DNA of 39,948 nt, taken from assembly GCF_000281975.1 (NCBI RefSeq), contig NZ_AKKE01000123.1, positions 1 through 39,948 of the forward strand, in the 5' to 3' direction. The first letter of the stretch is position 1. Each line of letters begins with the position of its first letter. Source of the stretch: Novosphingobium sp. AP12. GTDB lineage: Bacteria; Pseudomonadota; Alphaproteobacteria; Sphingomonadales; Sphingomonadaceae. Of this stretch, positions 17,111 to 25,690 are shown in pieces. The notes beneath the pieces were generated by a model. That model was not told the DNA's origin. It ran no database searches and was given only the letters and a program-made list of their open reading frames with translations. The position numbers were made by a program, and so were the translations under genes.

Positions 17111-18157
17111 TCACAACTCCATGACGCTGGGCTTGCTGGAGCGCTCGATCATCCCGGTCGTGCGCTCCCCGTCCCAGGTGTAAAAGGCGTGGCTCTGCTG
17201 GACGATCGGCCAGTCCTTGGGCCAGTCGGGCGGGAGAACGTGGCCGCCGCGCGAGCGGGTGTTGGCGAACGTCAGCCCGCCGATCTCGACGCGGCGGCCG
17301 TCCACTGTTTCCAGCACGCAGGACACGTCCTCGCCGCCGGTTACCAGCTTGCGCAGCCAGGGGATGCCGACCGGGCGCGCGCCCGTGCGAACGCCGTCTT
17401 CGATGATCCAGCCTTCGGAATAGCTCGGCGGCTCACCCTCGCGCGGGGGGTAGGAGTTGAAGCCGAAGGCCCGGCCGCTGGGGAACACGGCGGACTGCCA
17501 GCAGTGGCCCCAGAACCCGGCGAAGGCGCGGAAACCGGTGCGGCGGATGCGCAGGCCATTGGCGTTGAAAGCCTGCGTCTCACCGTCGACGGTGAGGGTG
17601 CCGGAGGCCCGGAACAATTGCTCGTAGCGCGGGCTCATGTAGTCGCCCTGCTTGCCGCCGAGCGCCTCGGCCGCTTCGGGCAGGATCGAGCCGGGTTCCC
17701 ACGGGATCGCGGCCATGCGCATGTCGATGTCGAAGGAAATTGCGGCCCATTCCTTCTCCTCGAAGTCGGGGTTCTCGAGGATTTCCTGCGCGCTGGTGAT
17801 AGCGACCGGGCCTTCGAAGGTCACGGTCCAGCGGCGAAACGGCTCGACGCAATCGAAACGGATCGGGCCGGTGGCGCGCACCGTGGGCCTGCCGTCAGCC
17901 CCGTAGGCGCTCTGCGTTTCCCCGTCGCCGCGCCGCGAATAGAGGCGGCCATCGGCGAAGGCTATGTCGAGCCAGAGTTCGTGGCGGTCCCACTGCGCGC
18001 CGACGGCTTCGACGCCGACCCGCATGGCGAAGAGGCCGTTTTCCTCCTCCAACCAGACGTTCACGGCGTCGCGGATGCCGTCCTCGGGCCGCTCGGCCAC
18101 GACGTACTCACGGGTTTCGGGCAGGCCGCCCGACAGGTCGGTCGCTTGGGTCGCCAT
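17111..18157 (-). CDS. Uncharacterised protein, possibly CrtC/AttH (lipocalin-like) fold
   Basis: A 348-residue cytoplasmic-looking protein without signal peptide. It is rich in beta-strand segments with many tryptophans, such as R-F-D-C-V-E-P-F-R-R-W and W-G-H-C-W-Q-S. This pattern recalls the hydroxyneurosporene-synthase-like/AttH proteins (DUF7064/DUF7065 type) common in sphingomonads and mycobacteria next to lipid or steroid catabolism. I am not certain of the family and propose no reaction. The ATG at 18157 is well supported by GGAGG 5 nt upstream. It converges with bioA and lies downstream of map on the same strand, with a 98-bp gap that suggests its own promoter. Confidence 0.6.
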   Translation of the reverse strand: MATQATDLSGGLPETREYVVAERPEDGIRDAVNVWLEEENGLFAMRVGVEAVGAQWDRHELWLDIAFADGRLYSRRGDGETQSAYGADGRPTVRATGPIRFDCVEPFRRWTVTFEGPVAITSAQEILENPDFEEKEWAAISFDIDMRMAAIPWEPGSILPEAAEALGGKQGDYMSPRYEQLFRASGTLTVDGETQAFNANGLRIRRTGFRAFAGFWGHCWQSAVFPSGRAFGFNSYPPREGEPPSYSEGWIIEDGVRTGARPVGIPWLRKLVTGGEDVSCVLETVDGRRVEIGGLTFANTRSRGGHVLPPDWPKDWPIVQQSHAFYTWDGERTTGMIERSSKPSVMEL

Positions 18158-18255
18158 GGCACTTCCCTCCTCTTATTACAGAGGGGAGGCTGTCACGCCG
18201 CTGCGGCAAGGTCACGCCCCCAGCGGCGCGCCTCGGCGATATTCGGAGCCGGGGC

Positions 18256-19089
18256 TCAGACGTAAGGCGGCTTGTCGCGGCCGGTCGGGCTGGTAGTGAA
18301 GATCTCGCAGCCGTCCTCGGTGATGCCGATCGAGTGCTCGAACTGCGCCGAGAGCGACTTGTCGCGGGTGACTGCCGTCCAGCCGTCGGACAGCAGCTTC
18401 ACCGGCGGCTTGCCGAGATTGATCATCGGCTCGATGGTCATGAACATGCCCGGCTTGAGCAGCGGCCCGGTGCCGGGGCGGCCGGCGTGGACCACCTCGG
18501 GGGCATCGTGGAACAGGCGGCCGAGGCCATGCCCGCAGAATTCGCGCACCACGCCGTAGCGGTTGGCTTCGGCATAAGCCTGGATGGCGGCGCCGATGTC
18601 GCCCACGCGGTTGCCCGGCTTGGCCTCCGCGATGCCGATCATCAGGCACTCGTAGGTCACGTCGACGAGGCGGCGGGCCTTCAGCGGCACGTCGCCGACG
18701 AGGTACATGCGGCTGGTGTCGCCGTGCCAGCCGTCCAAGAGCGGGGTCACGTCGATGTTGACGATGTCGCCGTCCTTGAAGGTCTTCTCGGACGGGATGC
18801 CATGGCAGACGACATGGTTGATCGAGATGCAGCACGAATGCGCATAGCCCCGGTAGCCCAGCGTGGCGGGCACGGCGCCGCCGTCGAGCGTGAGTTCGCG
18901 CACCTTGTCGTCGATCGACGCGGTGGTGACGCCGGGCTGCACCAGCGGCGCGATCTCGTCGAGGATGCGCGCGGCGAGCTGGCCGGCGCGGCGCATGCCT
19001 TCGAAGCCTTCGGGGCCGTGCAGCTTGATGGTGCCGTCACGCAGGAGGGCTTCCTCCTGGCCGGGCTCTACGATCTGGTATTCGGTCAT
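18256..19089 (-). CDS. map: Type I methionine aminopeptidase
   Basis: A 277-residue metalloprotease that removes the initiator methionine from new proteins. All five metal ligands are visible: Asp113 (N-I-D-V), Asp124 (H-G-D-T-S), His187 (C-G-H-G-L-G), Glu220 (I-E-P-M) and Glu251 (Q-F-E-H). The catalytic His96 lies in V-V-C-H-G-I-P. The N-terminus has about 20 extra residues before the pita-bread core and no zinc finger, as in proteobacterial type I enzymes. It starts 37 nt after the stop of a DUF3298-type lipoprotein gene on the same strand, so the two may share a transcript. Confidence 0.95.
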   Translation of the reverse strand: MTEYQIVEPGQEEALLRDGTIKLHGPEGFEGMRRAGQLAARILDEIAPLVQPGVTTASIDDKVRELTLDGGAVPATLGYRGYAHSCCISINHVVCHGIPSEKTFKDGDIVNIDVTPLLDGWHGDTSRMYLVGDVPLKARRLVDVTYECLMIGIAEAKPGNRVGDIGAAIQAYAEANRYGVVREFCGHGLGRLFHDAPEVVHAGRPGTGPLLKPGMFMTIEPMINLGKPPVKLLSDGWTAVTRDKSLSAQFEHSIGITEDGCEIFTTSPTGRDKPPYV

Positions 19090-19126
19090 GTGTCCCAGAT
19101 AGCACGCCTGCCCGGAAATTGCGAGG

Positions 19127-19942
19127 CTAGGGCCTCACGGAAAACGCCGCGCGGTACTGCGGCTTCAGCGCGGCAATGACCTTGGCGGTCACCGGCACCG
19201 TCACCTCGTAGCTGCCCTCGGCATAGGGCCCGGCCTCGTAGGGGGCCACCAGCACGCCGATGCGGTCGAAGGTGCGGCGGTTGGTGGAGCCCAGGATCAC
19301 CGTTTGCGCGGTGGGGTCGATGCATTCGGTGAACATCTGCCCGCTGCGCTGCACCGGCTCCCCTCGCTTCTTCGAGCGCTGCTGGTCGAGCATGTCGCAG
19401 AACGGCGCCTGGATCGCATCGCGAAGCGCGTCCTGGCTGGCGAAAAGGTCGCCGGGCTTGCGCGCGGTGTCGGCTTCGCGGTCCCACAACAGCGCGTCGT
19501 AGTTGGTCATGCCGTGTGCGCCGCCCGAAAATTCGTAGAGCTTGGAGGAGAGCGAGAGCCAGCCGGGCAGGTCGGTCACCACCTTCCACTCGGCCTGCCG
19601 TTCGTAGGCGTGGAAGGGGAAGCCGGCCTTCGCCGCGTCCGCCTTGCCGCTCCGCGCGGAGGCATCGACGTCGGTCTTGGCGGCATCGAGGCGCTGGTCG
19701 AGCATTTCACGAAGGCCGGGGATCGCCGCCGCCTGGTCGGGATAGGAATAGGCGAAGGTGTAGGCTTCGTTCTCGACCTTCTCGGATCGCCCCATCGCAG
19801 CGGGCGGCGTTTCGGTAGGCGCTTCCGAGGGAGCCGCCGCTTCCTCGCTCGCCGTCTCGGAAGCGCCCGGCTGGGGCCCGCCCCAACCGTTGCAACCTGC
19901 CGCCGCCAGGGCCATGATCGCCACCCAACCGCCGTACCGCAT
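19127..19942 (-). CDS. DUF4163/DUF3298 domain lipoprotein
   Basis: A 271-residue predicted lipoprotein. The signal W-V-A-I-M-A-L-A-A-A-G-C ends in a lipobox. A Glu/Pro/Ala-rich linker follows, then a DUF4163-like region with Y-A-Y/F-A-Y-S-Y-P and a DUF3298-like C-terminal half. Y-E-F-S-G-G-A-H-G is the typical signature shared with RsiV-type extracellular domains. RsiV binds lysozyme, but this protein lacks an anti-sigma domain, so no such role should be assumed. The ATG at 19942 is chosen because GAGAGG lies 7 nt upstream; a TTG at 19945 is the alternative. It is divergent from the leucyl aminopeptidase gene with 49 bp between. Confidence 0.7.
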   Translation of the reverse strand: MRYGGWVAIMALAAAGCNGWGGPQPGASETASEEAAAPSEAPTETPPAAMGRSEKVENEAYTFAYSYPDQAAAIPGLREMLDQRLDAAKTDVDASARSGKADAAKAGFPFHAYERQAEWKVVTDLPGWLSLSSKLYEFSGGAHGMTNYDALLWDREADTARKPGDLFASQDALRDAIQAPFCDMLDQQRSKKRGEPVQRSGQMFTECIDPTAQTVILGSTNRRTFDRIGVLVAPYEAGPYAEGSYEVTVPVTAKVIAALKPQYRAAFSVRP

Positions 19943-19991
19943 CAAAATTCCTCTCGCACTCGGGTTAGCGGGAAGGCTAGAGAATCAGCGC

Positions 19992-21374
19992 ATGAGCGAC
20001 AAGAACGCATTGATCCAGCCCGATCGCGGCCAGAAGGCCGTTTCCATCCACCTCGTCGAGAAGGACGGACTGGAGAAATTCGTCAAGGGCCTGAGCGTTC
20101 CCCAGCGCGCCGCGATCGAGGCGAACCGATTCACCGGCGCCGCTGGCGACTACGCCGTGATCCCGGATGGTGACGGCTGGGCGGCAGTGCTTGGGGTTGC
20201 GAACACGGGTTCGCTGACGAGCTGGTGCATGGCCAAGCTGGCGGAGAAGCTGCCGGCGGGCACCTACCGCCGCGTCGGCGGAGAGCCGGGTGCGGCGATG
20301 CTCGGCTGGATTCTCGGCCAGTACAGCTTCGATCGCTACCTCTCCGATCCCGAGGACGAAGGCCCCCGCGTGCTGCTGACCGGCGAGCCCAAGGGGATCG
20401 ACGCCGCCACTGCAGAGGCCGATGCGGTCATGCTGGTGCGCGACCTCGTCAACACGCCCGCCGAGGACATGGGCCCCGCCCAGCTCGAGGCCGAGGCGGA
20501 GAACCTGCACAAGGCCTTCCGCGCCGAGATCCGCGTGACGCGCGGCGACATGCTGGAGCGCGAGTTCCCGATGGTCCACGCGGTCGGCCGGGCCGCCGCC
20601 CGCTCTCACGCCCCGCGCATGATCGAGCTTGAGTGGGGCGACCCCAAGCACCCACGCGTCGCCATCGTCGGCAAGGGCGTGTGCTTCGATTCGGGCGGGC
20701 TCGACATCAAGCCGGGCTCGGGCATGCTGCTCATGAAAAAGGACATGGGCGGCGCGGCCCATGCACTGGCCCTTGCCCGCCTCGTCATGGGCGCGAACCT
20801 GCCCGTGCGCCTGCACGTGCTGGTCCCGGCGGTCGAGAACGCGATCGCCGGCAATGCCTTCCGCCCCGGCGACGTGCTGCGCAGCCGCGCCGGCATCTCG
20901 GTCGAGATCGGTAATACCGACGCCGAAGGCCGTCTGATCCTGGGCGATGCGCTGACCCGCGCGGGTGAGGACAAGCCCGAGCTGATCATCGACTTCGCCA
21001 CCCTCACCGGCGCCGCGCGCGTCGCCGTCGGCCCCGACCTCCCCGCGCTGTTCACTCGCGAGGACGCGACGGCCGAGGCGCTGTTGGCGTCGGGCAAGGC
21101 GGTCGACGACCCGTGCTGGCGCCTGCCGCTGCACGAGGGTTACCGCGAATACCTCAAGTCCGACATCGCCGACATCAACAATGCCGGCTCCAGCGGGTTT
21201 GCGGGGGCAAGCACGGCGGCACTGTTCCTCGACCGGTTCGTGCCCAAGGGCCTCGACTGGGCGCACTTCGACACCTTCGCCTGGCGTCCCGCCGCCAAGC
21301 CCGGCCGCCCCAAGGGCGGCGACGCGCTGGGCCTTCGCGCGGCATGGCACATGCTCAGGGCGCGCTATACCTAA
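19992..21374 (+). CDS. Leucyl aminopeptidase family protein (M17)
   Basis: A 460-residue M17 metalloaminopeptidase that trims N-terminal residues from peptides in the cytoplasm. The catalytic domain shows V-G-K-G-V-C-F-D-S-G-G-L-D-I-K-P (metal ligands near Lys228 and Asp233), K-K-D-M-G-G-A-A and the family signature N-T-D-A-E-G-R-L (308-315). Length is at the short end for PepA, and the N-terminal domain is shorter, so this is PepA-like rather than certain PepA. The ATG at 19992 starts the conserved reading; no strong ribosome site is visible. An SH3-like gene follows 14 nt downstream, then argC. Confidence 0.9.
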   Translation: MSDKNALIQPDRGQKAVSIHLVEKDGLEKFVKGLSVPQRAAIEANRFTGAAGDYAVIPDGDGWAAVLGVANTGSLTSWCMAKLAEKLPAGTYRRVGGEPGAAMLGWILGQYSFDRYLSDPEDEGPRVLLTGEPKGIDAATAEADAVMLVRDLVNTPAEDMGPAQLEAEAENLHKAFRAEIRVTRGDMLEREFPMVHAVGRAAARSHAPRMIELEWGDPKHPRVAIVGKGVCFDSGGLDIKPGSGMLLMKKDMGGAAHALALARLVMGANLPVRLHVLVPAVENAIAGNAFRPGDVLRSRAGISVEIGNTDAEGRLILGDALTRAGEDKPELIIDFATLTGAARVAVGPDLPALFTREDATAEALLASGKAVDDPCWRLPLHEGYREYLKSDIADINNAGSSGFAGASTAALFLDRFVPKGLDWAHFDTFAWRPAAKPGRPKGGDALGLRAAWHMLRARYT

Positions 21375-21388
21375 CTTGCGAAGCGCCC

Positions 21389-21790
21389 ATGACCCGGCTA
21401 AGCGCGCCCATCTTTGCTTTTGGAGACGCACCGACGTTGGCACCTGTGGATTCGTATACCCGCCCTCCCCGGACCGAAGGCATGCTTGCCATGACCGGGC
21501 CGAGCGTGCGCGCGGATCCCGGCTGCCTTCCGGTTCGCGGCGACCTGGCGCACATCAAGCTCGCCGGGCTTTACTTCGTCCCCCACTACGCCGCGCCGAT
21601 GCCGCGCAAGGTGATCGCGAACGCAGTGCTGCGCGCGACCGGGCGCGCTGACGGCGAGGTCGTGATGGACCTGCCCTCCGCCGCGACCTTCAACGTGCTC
21701 GACATTTCCGGCAAGTGGGCGTGGGGGCAGCTCGGCGAGGATGGCCCGGTGGGCTATGTCGCGCTCGGCCAGCTTGAGGCCCAGGCCTGA
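21389..21790 (+). CDS. SH3-like domain protein, hypothetical
   Basis: A 133-residue protein without signal peptide. The C-terminal half (V-L-R-A-T-G-R-A-D-G-E-V through W-A-W-G-Q-L-G-E-D-G-P-V-G-Y-V-A) has the beta-strand pattern of a bacterial SH3 domain. The N-terminal half contains G-D-L-A-H-I-K-L-A-G, an unusual leader for such domains. In related bacteria SH3 domains of this kind are often joined to NlpC/P60 wall hydrolases. Here no catalytic domain follows, so it may be a stand-alone remnant or a partner protein. It shares its final A with the argC start (TGATG). Confidence 0.6.
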   Translation: MTRLSAPIFAFGDAPTLAPVDSYTRPPRTEGMLAMTGPSVRADPGCLPVRGDLAHIKLAGLYFVPHYAAPMPRKVIANAVLRATGRADGEVVMDLPSAATFNVLDISGKWAWGQLGEDGPVGYVALGQLEAQA

Positions 21791-22713
21791 TGACCCGCAG
21801 CGTCTTCATCGACGGCGCCGCCGGCACCACCGGCCTCGAGATCGCCCAGCGGCTCGCCGGCCGCCCCGAATTCGACCTCGTGACCCTCAGCGACGAGCGC
21901 CGCAAGGACGACGCCGCCCGCGCCGAGGCTCTGAACGACGCCGATTTCGTGATCCTGTGCCTGCCGGACGACGCTGCCAAGGCCGCCGTGGGCATGATCG
22001 CCAACGATCGCACCCGGGTGATCGACGCCTCGTCCGCCTACCGCACCGCGCCGGGCTGGGCCTACGGCTTCCCCGAAGTCACCGGCCGCGACGCGGTCGC
22101 CTCCGCCATGCGCGTCAGCAATCCGGGCTGCTATCCCACCGGCTTCATCGCCCTCGTCGCGCCGCTCGTGCGCGCTGGGCTGCTGCCGGCCGACTGGCCC
22201 TACGTCTGCCACGCCGTCTCGGGCTATTCGGGCGGCGGCAAGGCGCTGATCGCCCGTTTCGAGGCCGACACCGACATCGCCTTTCGCGCCTACGGCCTCG
22301 CGCTGGGCCACAAGCATGTGCCGGAAATGCAGGCCCACGCCGGCTTGGCCCACGAGCCGATCTTCGCGCCCGCCGTGGTGCCCGCGCACCGCGGCATGCT
22401 GGTCGAAGTGCCGCTGCACCTCTCGATGATGCCGTCTGCCGGCTCGCCCGAAAGCCTGCGCGCCGCGCTTACCGAGTTCTACGCCGGCAGCCCGGTGGTG
22501 AAGGTCGTGGACGACCAGCCCGACGAACTGCTGCTGCGCGGCTCGATGCCCCCGGTCGACAGCCTGATCCTGCGCGTGCTGGGCGCGAAGGACGGCAAAC
22601 AGGCCCGCCTGGTCGCCATGCTCGACAACCTCGGCAAGGGTGCCAGCGGCGCTGCGGTGCAGAACCTCAACATCATGGCTGGCCTCGACGAGACGGCGGG
22701 ACTCCGGCTCTGA
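21790..22713 (+). CDS. argC: N-acetyl-gamma-glutamyl-phosphate reductase (type 2)
   Basis: A 307-residue NADPH-dependent reductase of arginine biosynthesis, converting N-acetylglutamyl phosphate to the semialdehyde. The N-terminus I-D-G-A-A-G-T-T-G-L-E-I is the short type 2 nucleotide-binding pattern. The catalytic cysteine lies in S-N-P-G-C-Y-P-T-G (Cys114). G-Y-S-G-G-G-K and H-K-H-V-P-E-M-Q further identify ArgC. It is 1-nt overlapped with the preceding SH3-like gene. A 284-bp gap separates it from glnB. Other arg genes are absent nearby. Confidence 0.93.
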   Translation: MTRSVFIDGAAGTTGLEIAQRLAGRPEFDLVTLSDERRKDDAARAEALNDADFVILCLPDDAAKAAVGMIANDRTRVIDASSAYRTAPGWAYGFPEVTGRDAVASAMRVSNPGCYPTGFIALVAPLVRAGLLPADWPYVCHAVSGYSGGGKALIARFEADTDIAFRAYGLALGHKHVPEMQAHAGLAHEPIFAPAVVPAHRGMLVEVPLHLSMMPSAGSPESLRAALTEFYAGSPVVKVVDDQPDELLLRGSMPPVDSLILRVLGAKDGKQARLVAMLDNLGKGASGAAVQNLNIMAGLDETAGLRL

Positions 22714-22755
22714 CCCAGCGCGGCGGGCTTCAACACCCGCACTGCACAATTTACG

Positions 22756-22768
22756 GGCACGTCGTGCC
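22756..22768. promoter_or_regulatory. Inverted repeat GGCAC-GTC-GTGCC upstream of glnB
   Basis: A perfect 5-bp dyad with a 3-nt spacer, about 140 bp upstream of the sigma-54-like element. The GCAC/GTGC half sites recall NtrC boxes, but the spacing is shorter than in the classical enterobacterial site. It could be an activator site or an argC 3' hairpin without a T-tract. The assignment is weak. Confidence 0.3.
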
Positions 22769-22840
22769 TGAAACTTGAACAGAACTTGGCCCACCAAGGG
22801 GTGCGGCATTGCCACAGTGGGTCAGTTGACGGAGTAAATG

Positions 22841-22869
22841 GTGCAAATGCGGTCTTTTCGCGGTTGCAC
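22841..22869. repeat. Imperfect hairpin GTGCAA...TTGCAC upstream of glnB
   Basis: GTGCAA (22841-22846) pairs with TTGCAC (22864-22869), and an inner GCG/CGC pair is separated from it by a 2x2 internal loop. The loop TCTTTT sits at the apex. It ends 27 nt before the sigma-54-like element, so it may be a protein-binding dyad of the glnB promoter. No matching known consensus was identified. Confidence 0.35.
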
Positions 22870-22886
22870 ACTTGGCCTACCACTGA

Positions 22887-23336
<450 letters not shown>

Positions 23337-23377
23337 GCGCACCGCACCTGATTTCCGGCTCCGGCTGGGCGCATCTT

Positions 23378-23438
23378 CCGGCTCATGCCGGGTTTAGTTT
23401 TCCGGCTCACGCCGGGTGTAATTTTCCGGCTCATGCCG
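23378..23438. repeat. Three tandem hairpin repeats between glnB and glnA
   Basis: Three copies of a 14-nt palindromic unit, CCGGCTCATGCCGG or CCGGCTCACGCCGG, sit at 23378-23391, 23401-23414 and 23425-23438. Repeat spacing is 23 and 24 nt, about two helical turns. Each unit is a 5-bp stem (CCGGC/GCCGG) with a 4-nt loop and is preceded by TT. The linkers after copies 1 and 2 are T-rich (GTTTAGTTTT, GTGTAATTTT), so copy 1 or 2 could terminate glnB transcripts. A partial copy (TTCCGGCTCCGGCTGG) begins near 23353. Confidence 0.75.
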
Positions 23439-23443
23439 GACTG

Positions 23444-23478
23444 GGGGACAAACCGGCTGGGGGGCCGGCACATGTCCC
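23444..23478 (+). promoter_or_regulatory. Nested stem-loop upstream of glnA
   Basis: GGGACA (23444-23449) pairs with TGTCCC (23473-23478), enclosing CCGGC (23452-23456) and GCCGG (23464-23468). This gives a two-stage hairpin with small internal bulges and a G-rich apical loop. It ends 63 nt before the glnA ATG, after the tandem hairpins. It could be part of a structured glnA leader, a processing site or an additional terminator. No T-tract follows. Confidence 0.45.
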
Positions 23479-23541
23479 GAGTTCCCAATCCACCCCTATC
23501 CTCTTTCGGGATCGGAAGAGTAACACTGGAGAACCAAGACC

Positions 23542-24951
23542 ATGGCAACTGCAAAGGACGTCCTGAAGAGGATCAAGGACGAAGAGATCGAGTGGGTCGA
23601 TCTCCGTTTCACCGACCCCAAGGGCAAGTGGCAGCACCTGACCATGGTTTCGACGGTCCTGGGCGAAGATGAGCTGGAAGACGGCCTCATGTTCGACGGT
23701 TCGTCGATCGAGGGCTGGAAGGCCATCAACGAGTCGGACATGATCCTCAAGCCCGACCTCGACGCCGTCTACGTCGATCCGTTCTCGGCCACCCCGATGC
23801 TGATCCTGTTCTGCGACATCGTCGAGCCTTCGACCGGTGAACTGTACGCCCGCGACCCGCGCTCGTGCGCCAAGCGCGCCGAATCGTTCGTCAAGTCGGC
23901 CGGCTTCGGCGACACCGTGTTCGTCGGCCCCGAGGCCGAGTTCTTCATGTTCGACGACGTGAAGTTCTACGACGGCTACGACGGCAACGGCTTCAAGATC
24001 GACGACATCGAACTGCCGGGCAACACCGACAAGTCGTACGACACCGGCAACCTGGGCCACCGCCCGCGCGCCAAGGGCGGCTACTTCCCCGTCGCTCCGG
24101 TCGATTCGGCCACCGACATCCGCGCCGAGATGGTCTCGACCATGATCGAAATGGGCCTGCCCTGCGACAAGCACCACCACGAAGTGGCCGCTGCCCAGCA
24201 TGAGCTGGGTCTGACTTACGGCACGCTGGTCACCACCGCCGACCGCATGCAGATCTACAAGTACGTCGTGTGGATGGTCGCACAGGCCTACGGCAAGACC
24301 GCTACGTTCATGCCCAAGCCGATCATGAAGGACAACGGTTCGGGTATGCACACGCATATCTCGATCTGGAACGACGGCAACAACACCTTCGCGGGCAACG
24401 GCTACGCCGGCCTGTCCGAGAACTGCCTGTACTTCATCGGCGGCGTCATCAAGCACGCCAAGGCCCTCAACGCCTTCACCAACCCGACCACCAACAGCTA
24501 CAAGCGCCTGGTCCCGGGTTACGAAGCCCCGGTTCTGCTGGCCTACTCGGCCCGCAACCGTTCGGCCTCGTGCCGCATCCCCTACGGTGCCGGCACCAAG
24601 GCGAAGCGCGTCGAATTCCGCTTCCCCGACGCGATGGCCAACCCGTACCTCTGCTACGCATCGCTCCTGATGGCCGGCCTCGACGGCATCAAGAACAAGA
24701 TCCATCCGGGCGAAGCGATGGACAAGAACCTGTACGATCTGCCCCCGGCCGAACTCGCCGAAGTGCCGACCGTCTGCGGTTCGCTGCGTGAAGCTCTGGA
24801 CAGCCTCCAGGCCGACCACGCCTTCCTTCTCGAAGGCGGCGTGTTCACCGAGGACCAGATCGAAGCCTACCTCGAACTCAAGTGGCCCGAAGTGCTGCGC
24901 TGGGAAACCACGCCGTCGGCCGTCGAGTTCGACATGTACTACAGCCTCTGA
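23542..24951 (+). CDS. glnA: Glutamine synthetase type I
   Basis: A 469-residue dodecameric GSI-beta enzyme that makes glutamine from glutamate, ammonia and ATP. Visible landmarks are the latch [10 protein letters not shown] (50-59), V-G-P-E-A-E-F-F (metal Glu), [12 protein letters not shown] (ATP site), [13 protein letters not shown], and the adenylylation tyrosine in K-N-L-Y-D-L-P-P (Tyr398). That tyrosine implies control by GlnE, itself governed by GlnB. The ATG at 23542 follows TGGAGAA. The gene has a good terminator downstream. Codon use is clearly less biased to GC-rich extremes than its neighbours, as expected for a highly expressed gene. Confidence 0.97.
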   Translation: MATAKDVLKRIKDEEIEWVDLRFTDPKGKWQHLTMVSTVLGEDELEDGLMFDGSSIEGWKAINESDMILKPDLDAVYVDPFSATPMLILFCDIVEPSTGELYARDPRSCAKRAESFVKSAGFGDTVFVGPEAEFFMFDDVKFYDGYDGNGFKIDDIELPGNTDKSYDTGNLGHRPRAKGGYFPVAPVDSATDIRAEMVSTMIEMGLPCDKHHHEVAAAQHELGLTYGTLVTTADRMQIYKYVVWMVAQAYGKTATFMPKPIMKDNGSGMHTHISIWNDGNNTFAGNGYAGLSENCLYFIGGVIKHAKALNAFTNPTTNSYKRLVPGYEAPVLLAYSARNRSASCRIPYGAGTKAKRVEFRFPDAMANPYLCYASLLMAGLDGIKNKIHPGEAMDKNLYDLPPAELAEVPTVCGSLREALDSLQADHAFLLEGGVFTEDQIEAYLELKWPEVLRWETTPSAVEFDMYYSL

Positions 24952-24991
24952 TCCCTCGCGGGTAAGAGACTGGCGACCAGTTCGCCGAGAG

Positions 24992-25023
24992 GGGCGTCCG
25001 GAGCAATCCGGGCGCCCTTTCTC
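24992..25023 (+). terminator. Rho-independent terminator after glnA
   Basis: GGGCG (24992-24996) pairs with CGCCC (25013-25017), and CCGG (24998-25001) pairs with CCGG (25008-25011) around the loop AGCAAT, with one T-G wobble between. TTTCTC follows at once. It lies 40 nt after the glnA stop and closes the glnB-glnA unit. Confidence 0.8.
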
Positions 25024-25108
25024 ATGGACGGCGAAACGGTGTAACCATATCGGTTTCCTACATAGCTTTGTCGCATTATCGTTCCAGCTTTCCTCAAGGA
25101 GCAAGGCC

Positions 25109-25690
25109 ATGAACAGGAAGCCGATCTTCGACGCCGTCCGCCGGATGCTGGACCGGGGTTTCACACAAGCCGAAGTCGCCACGCTCGACCAGGCGATGGA
25201 CCTTGCCGCCGGGGCCGCGCCCGCCGCGCGATCGCTGGGCCCCGCCGGCGCCGCGCTCATCAAGAAGTGGGAGGGCTGCGCCAGACGCCAGGCCGACGGC
25301 AGTTTCGCCGCCTATCCCGACCCCGGCAGCGCCGATGGCAACCCCTGGACCATCGGCTGGGGCTCTACCGGCCCAGATCTCCGGAAAGGCACCATCTGGA
25401 CGCAGGCGCAGTGCGACGAGCGCTTCGAGGCGGATATCGTGGCTTACGTCAGAGAGGTCGCCGACTTTCTGGGCACGGCCGCTACCAGCCAGAACCAGTT
25501 CGACGCGCTGGTGTCGTTTCACTACAATACCGGCAGGATTCGCTCCGCCACGCTTGGCAAGCTGCACCGGCAGGGCCTTTTTGCCGCCGCGCAGGCCGAG
25601 TTCGGCAAGTGGATCTTCAACGACGGAAAGCCGATGAACGGCCTGAAATCACGCCGGGCCGACGAGGCGCAGCTTTACGGGACACCATGA
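25109..25690 (+). CDS. Phage-type lysozyme (glycoside hydrolase family 24)
   Basis: A 193-residue muramidase-like protein. The GH24 site is visible: catalytic Glu55 in K-K-W-E-G-C, then A-Y-P-D-P (Asp71) and T-I-G-W-G-S-T (Thr81). F-D-A-L-V-S-F-H-Y-N-T-G (131-142) and G-L-K-S-R-R-A-D-E-A-Q-L-Y near the end are also classic for endolysins. The first 45 residues are an extra helical region with an A/P-rich linker. There is no obvious signal peptide. The ATG at 25109 follows AAGGAG. No phage structural or holin gene is nearby, so it may be a domesticated endolysin or a remnant. It overlaps the DUF1801 gene by ATGA. Confidence 0.88.
   Translation: MNRKPIFDAVRRMLDRGFTQAEVATLDQAMDLAAGAAPAARSLGPAGAALIKKWEGCARRQADGSFAAYPDPGSADGNPWTIGWGSTGPDLRKGTIWTQAQCDERFEADIVAYVREVADFLGTAATSQNQFDALVSFHYNTGRIRSATLGKLHRQGLFAAAQAEFGKWIFNDGKPMNGLKSRRADEAQLYGTP

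Noticed and set aside
19127..19942. RsiV-like lysozyme sensor
   Set aside because: DUF3298-type similarity only; there is no anti-sigma domain or adjacent sigma factor gene.
25109..25690. Prophage
   Set aside because: Only a lysozyme gene is present; no integrase, terminase, capsid, tail or holin genes or att repeats were seen.
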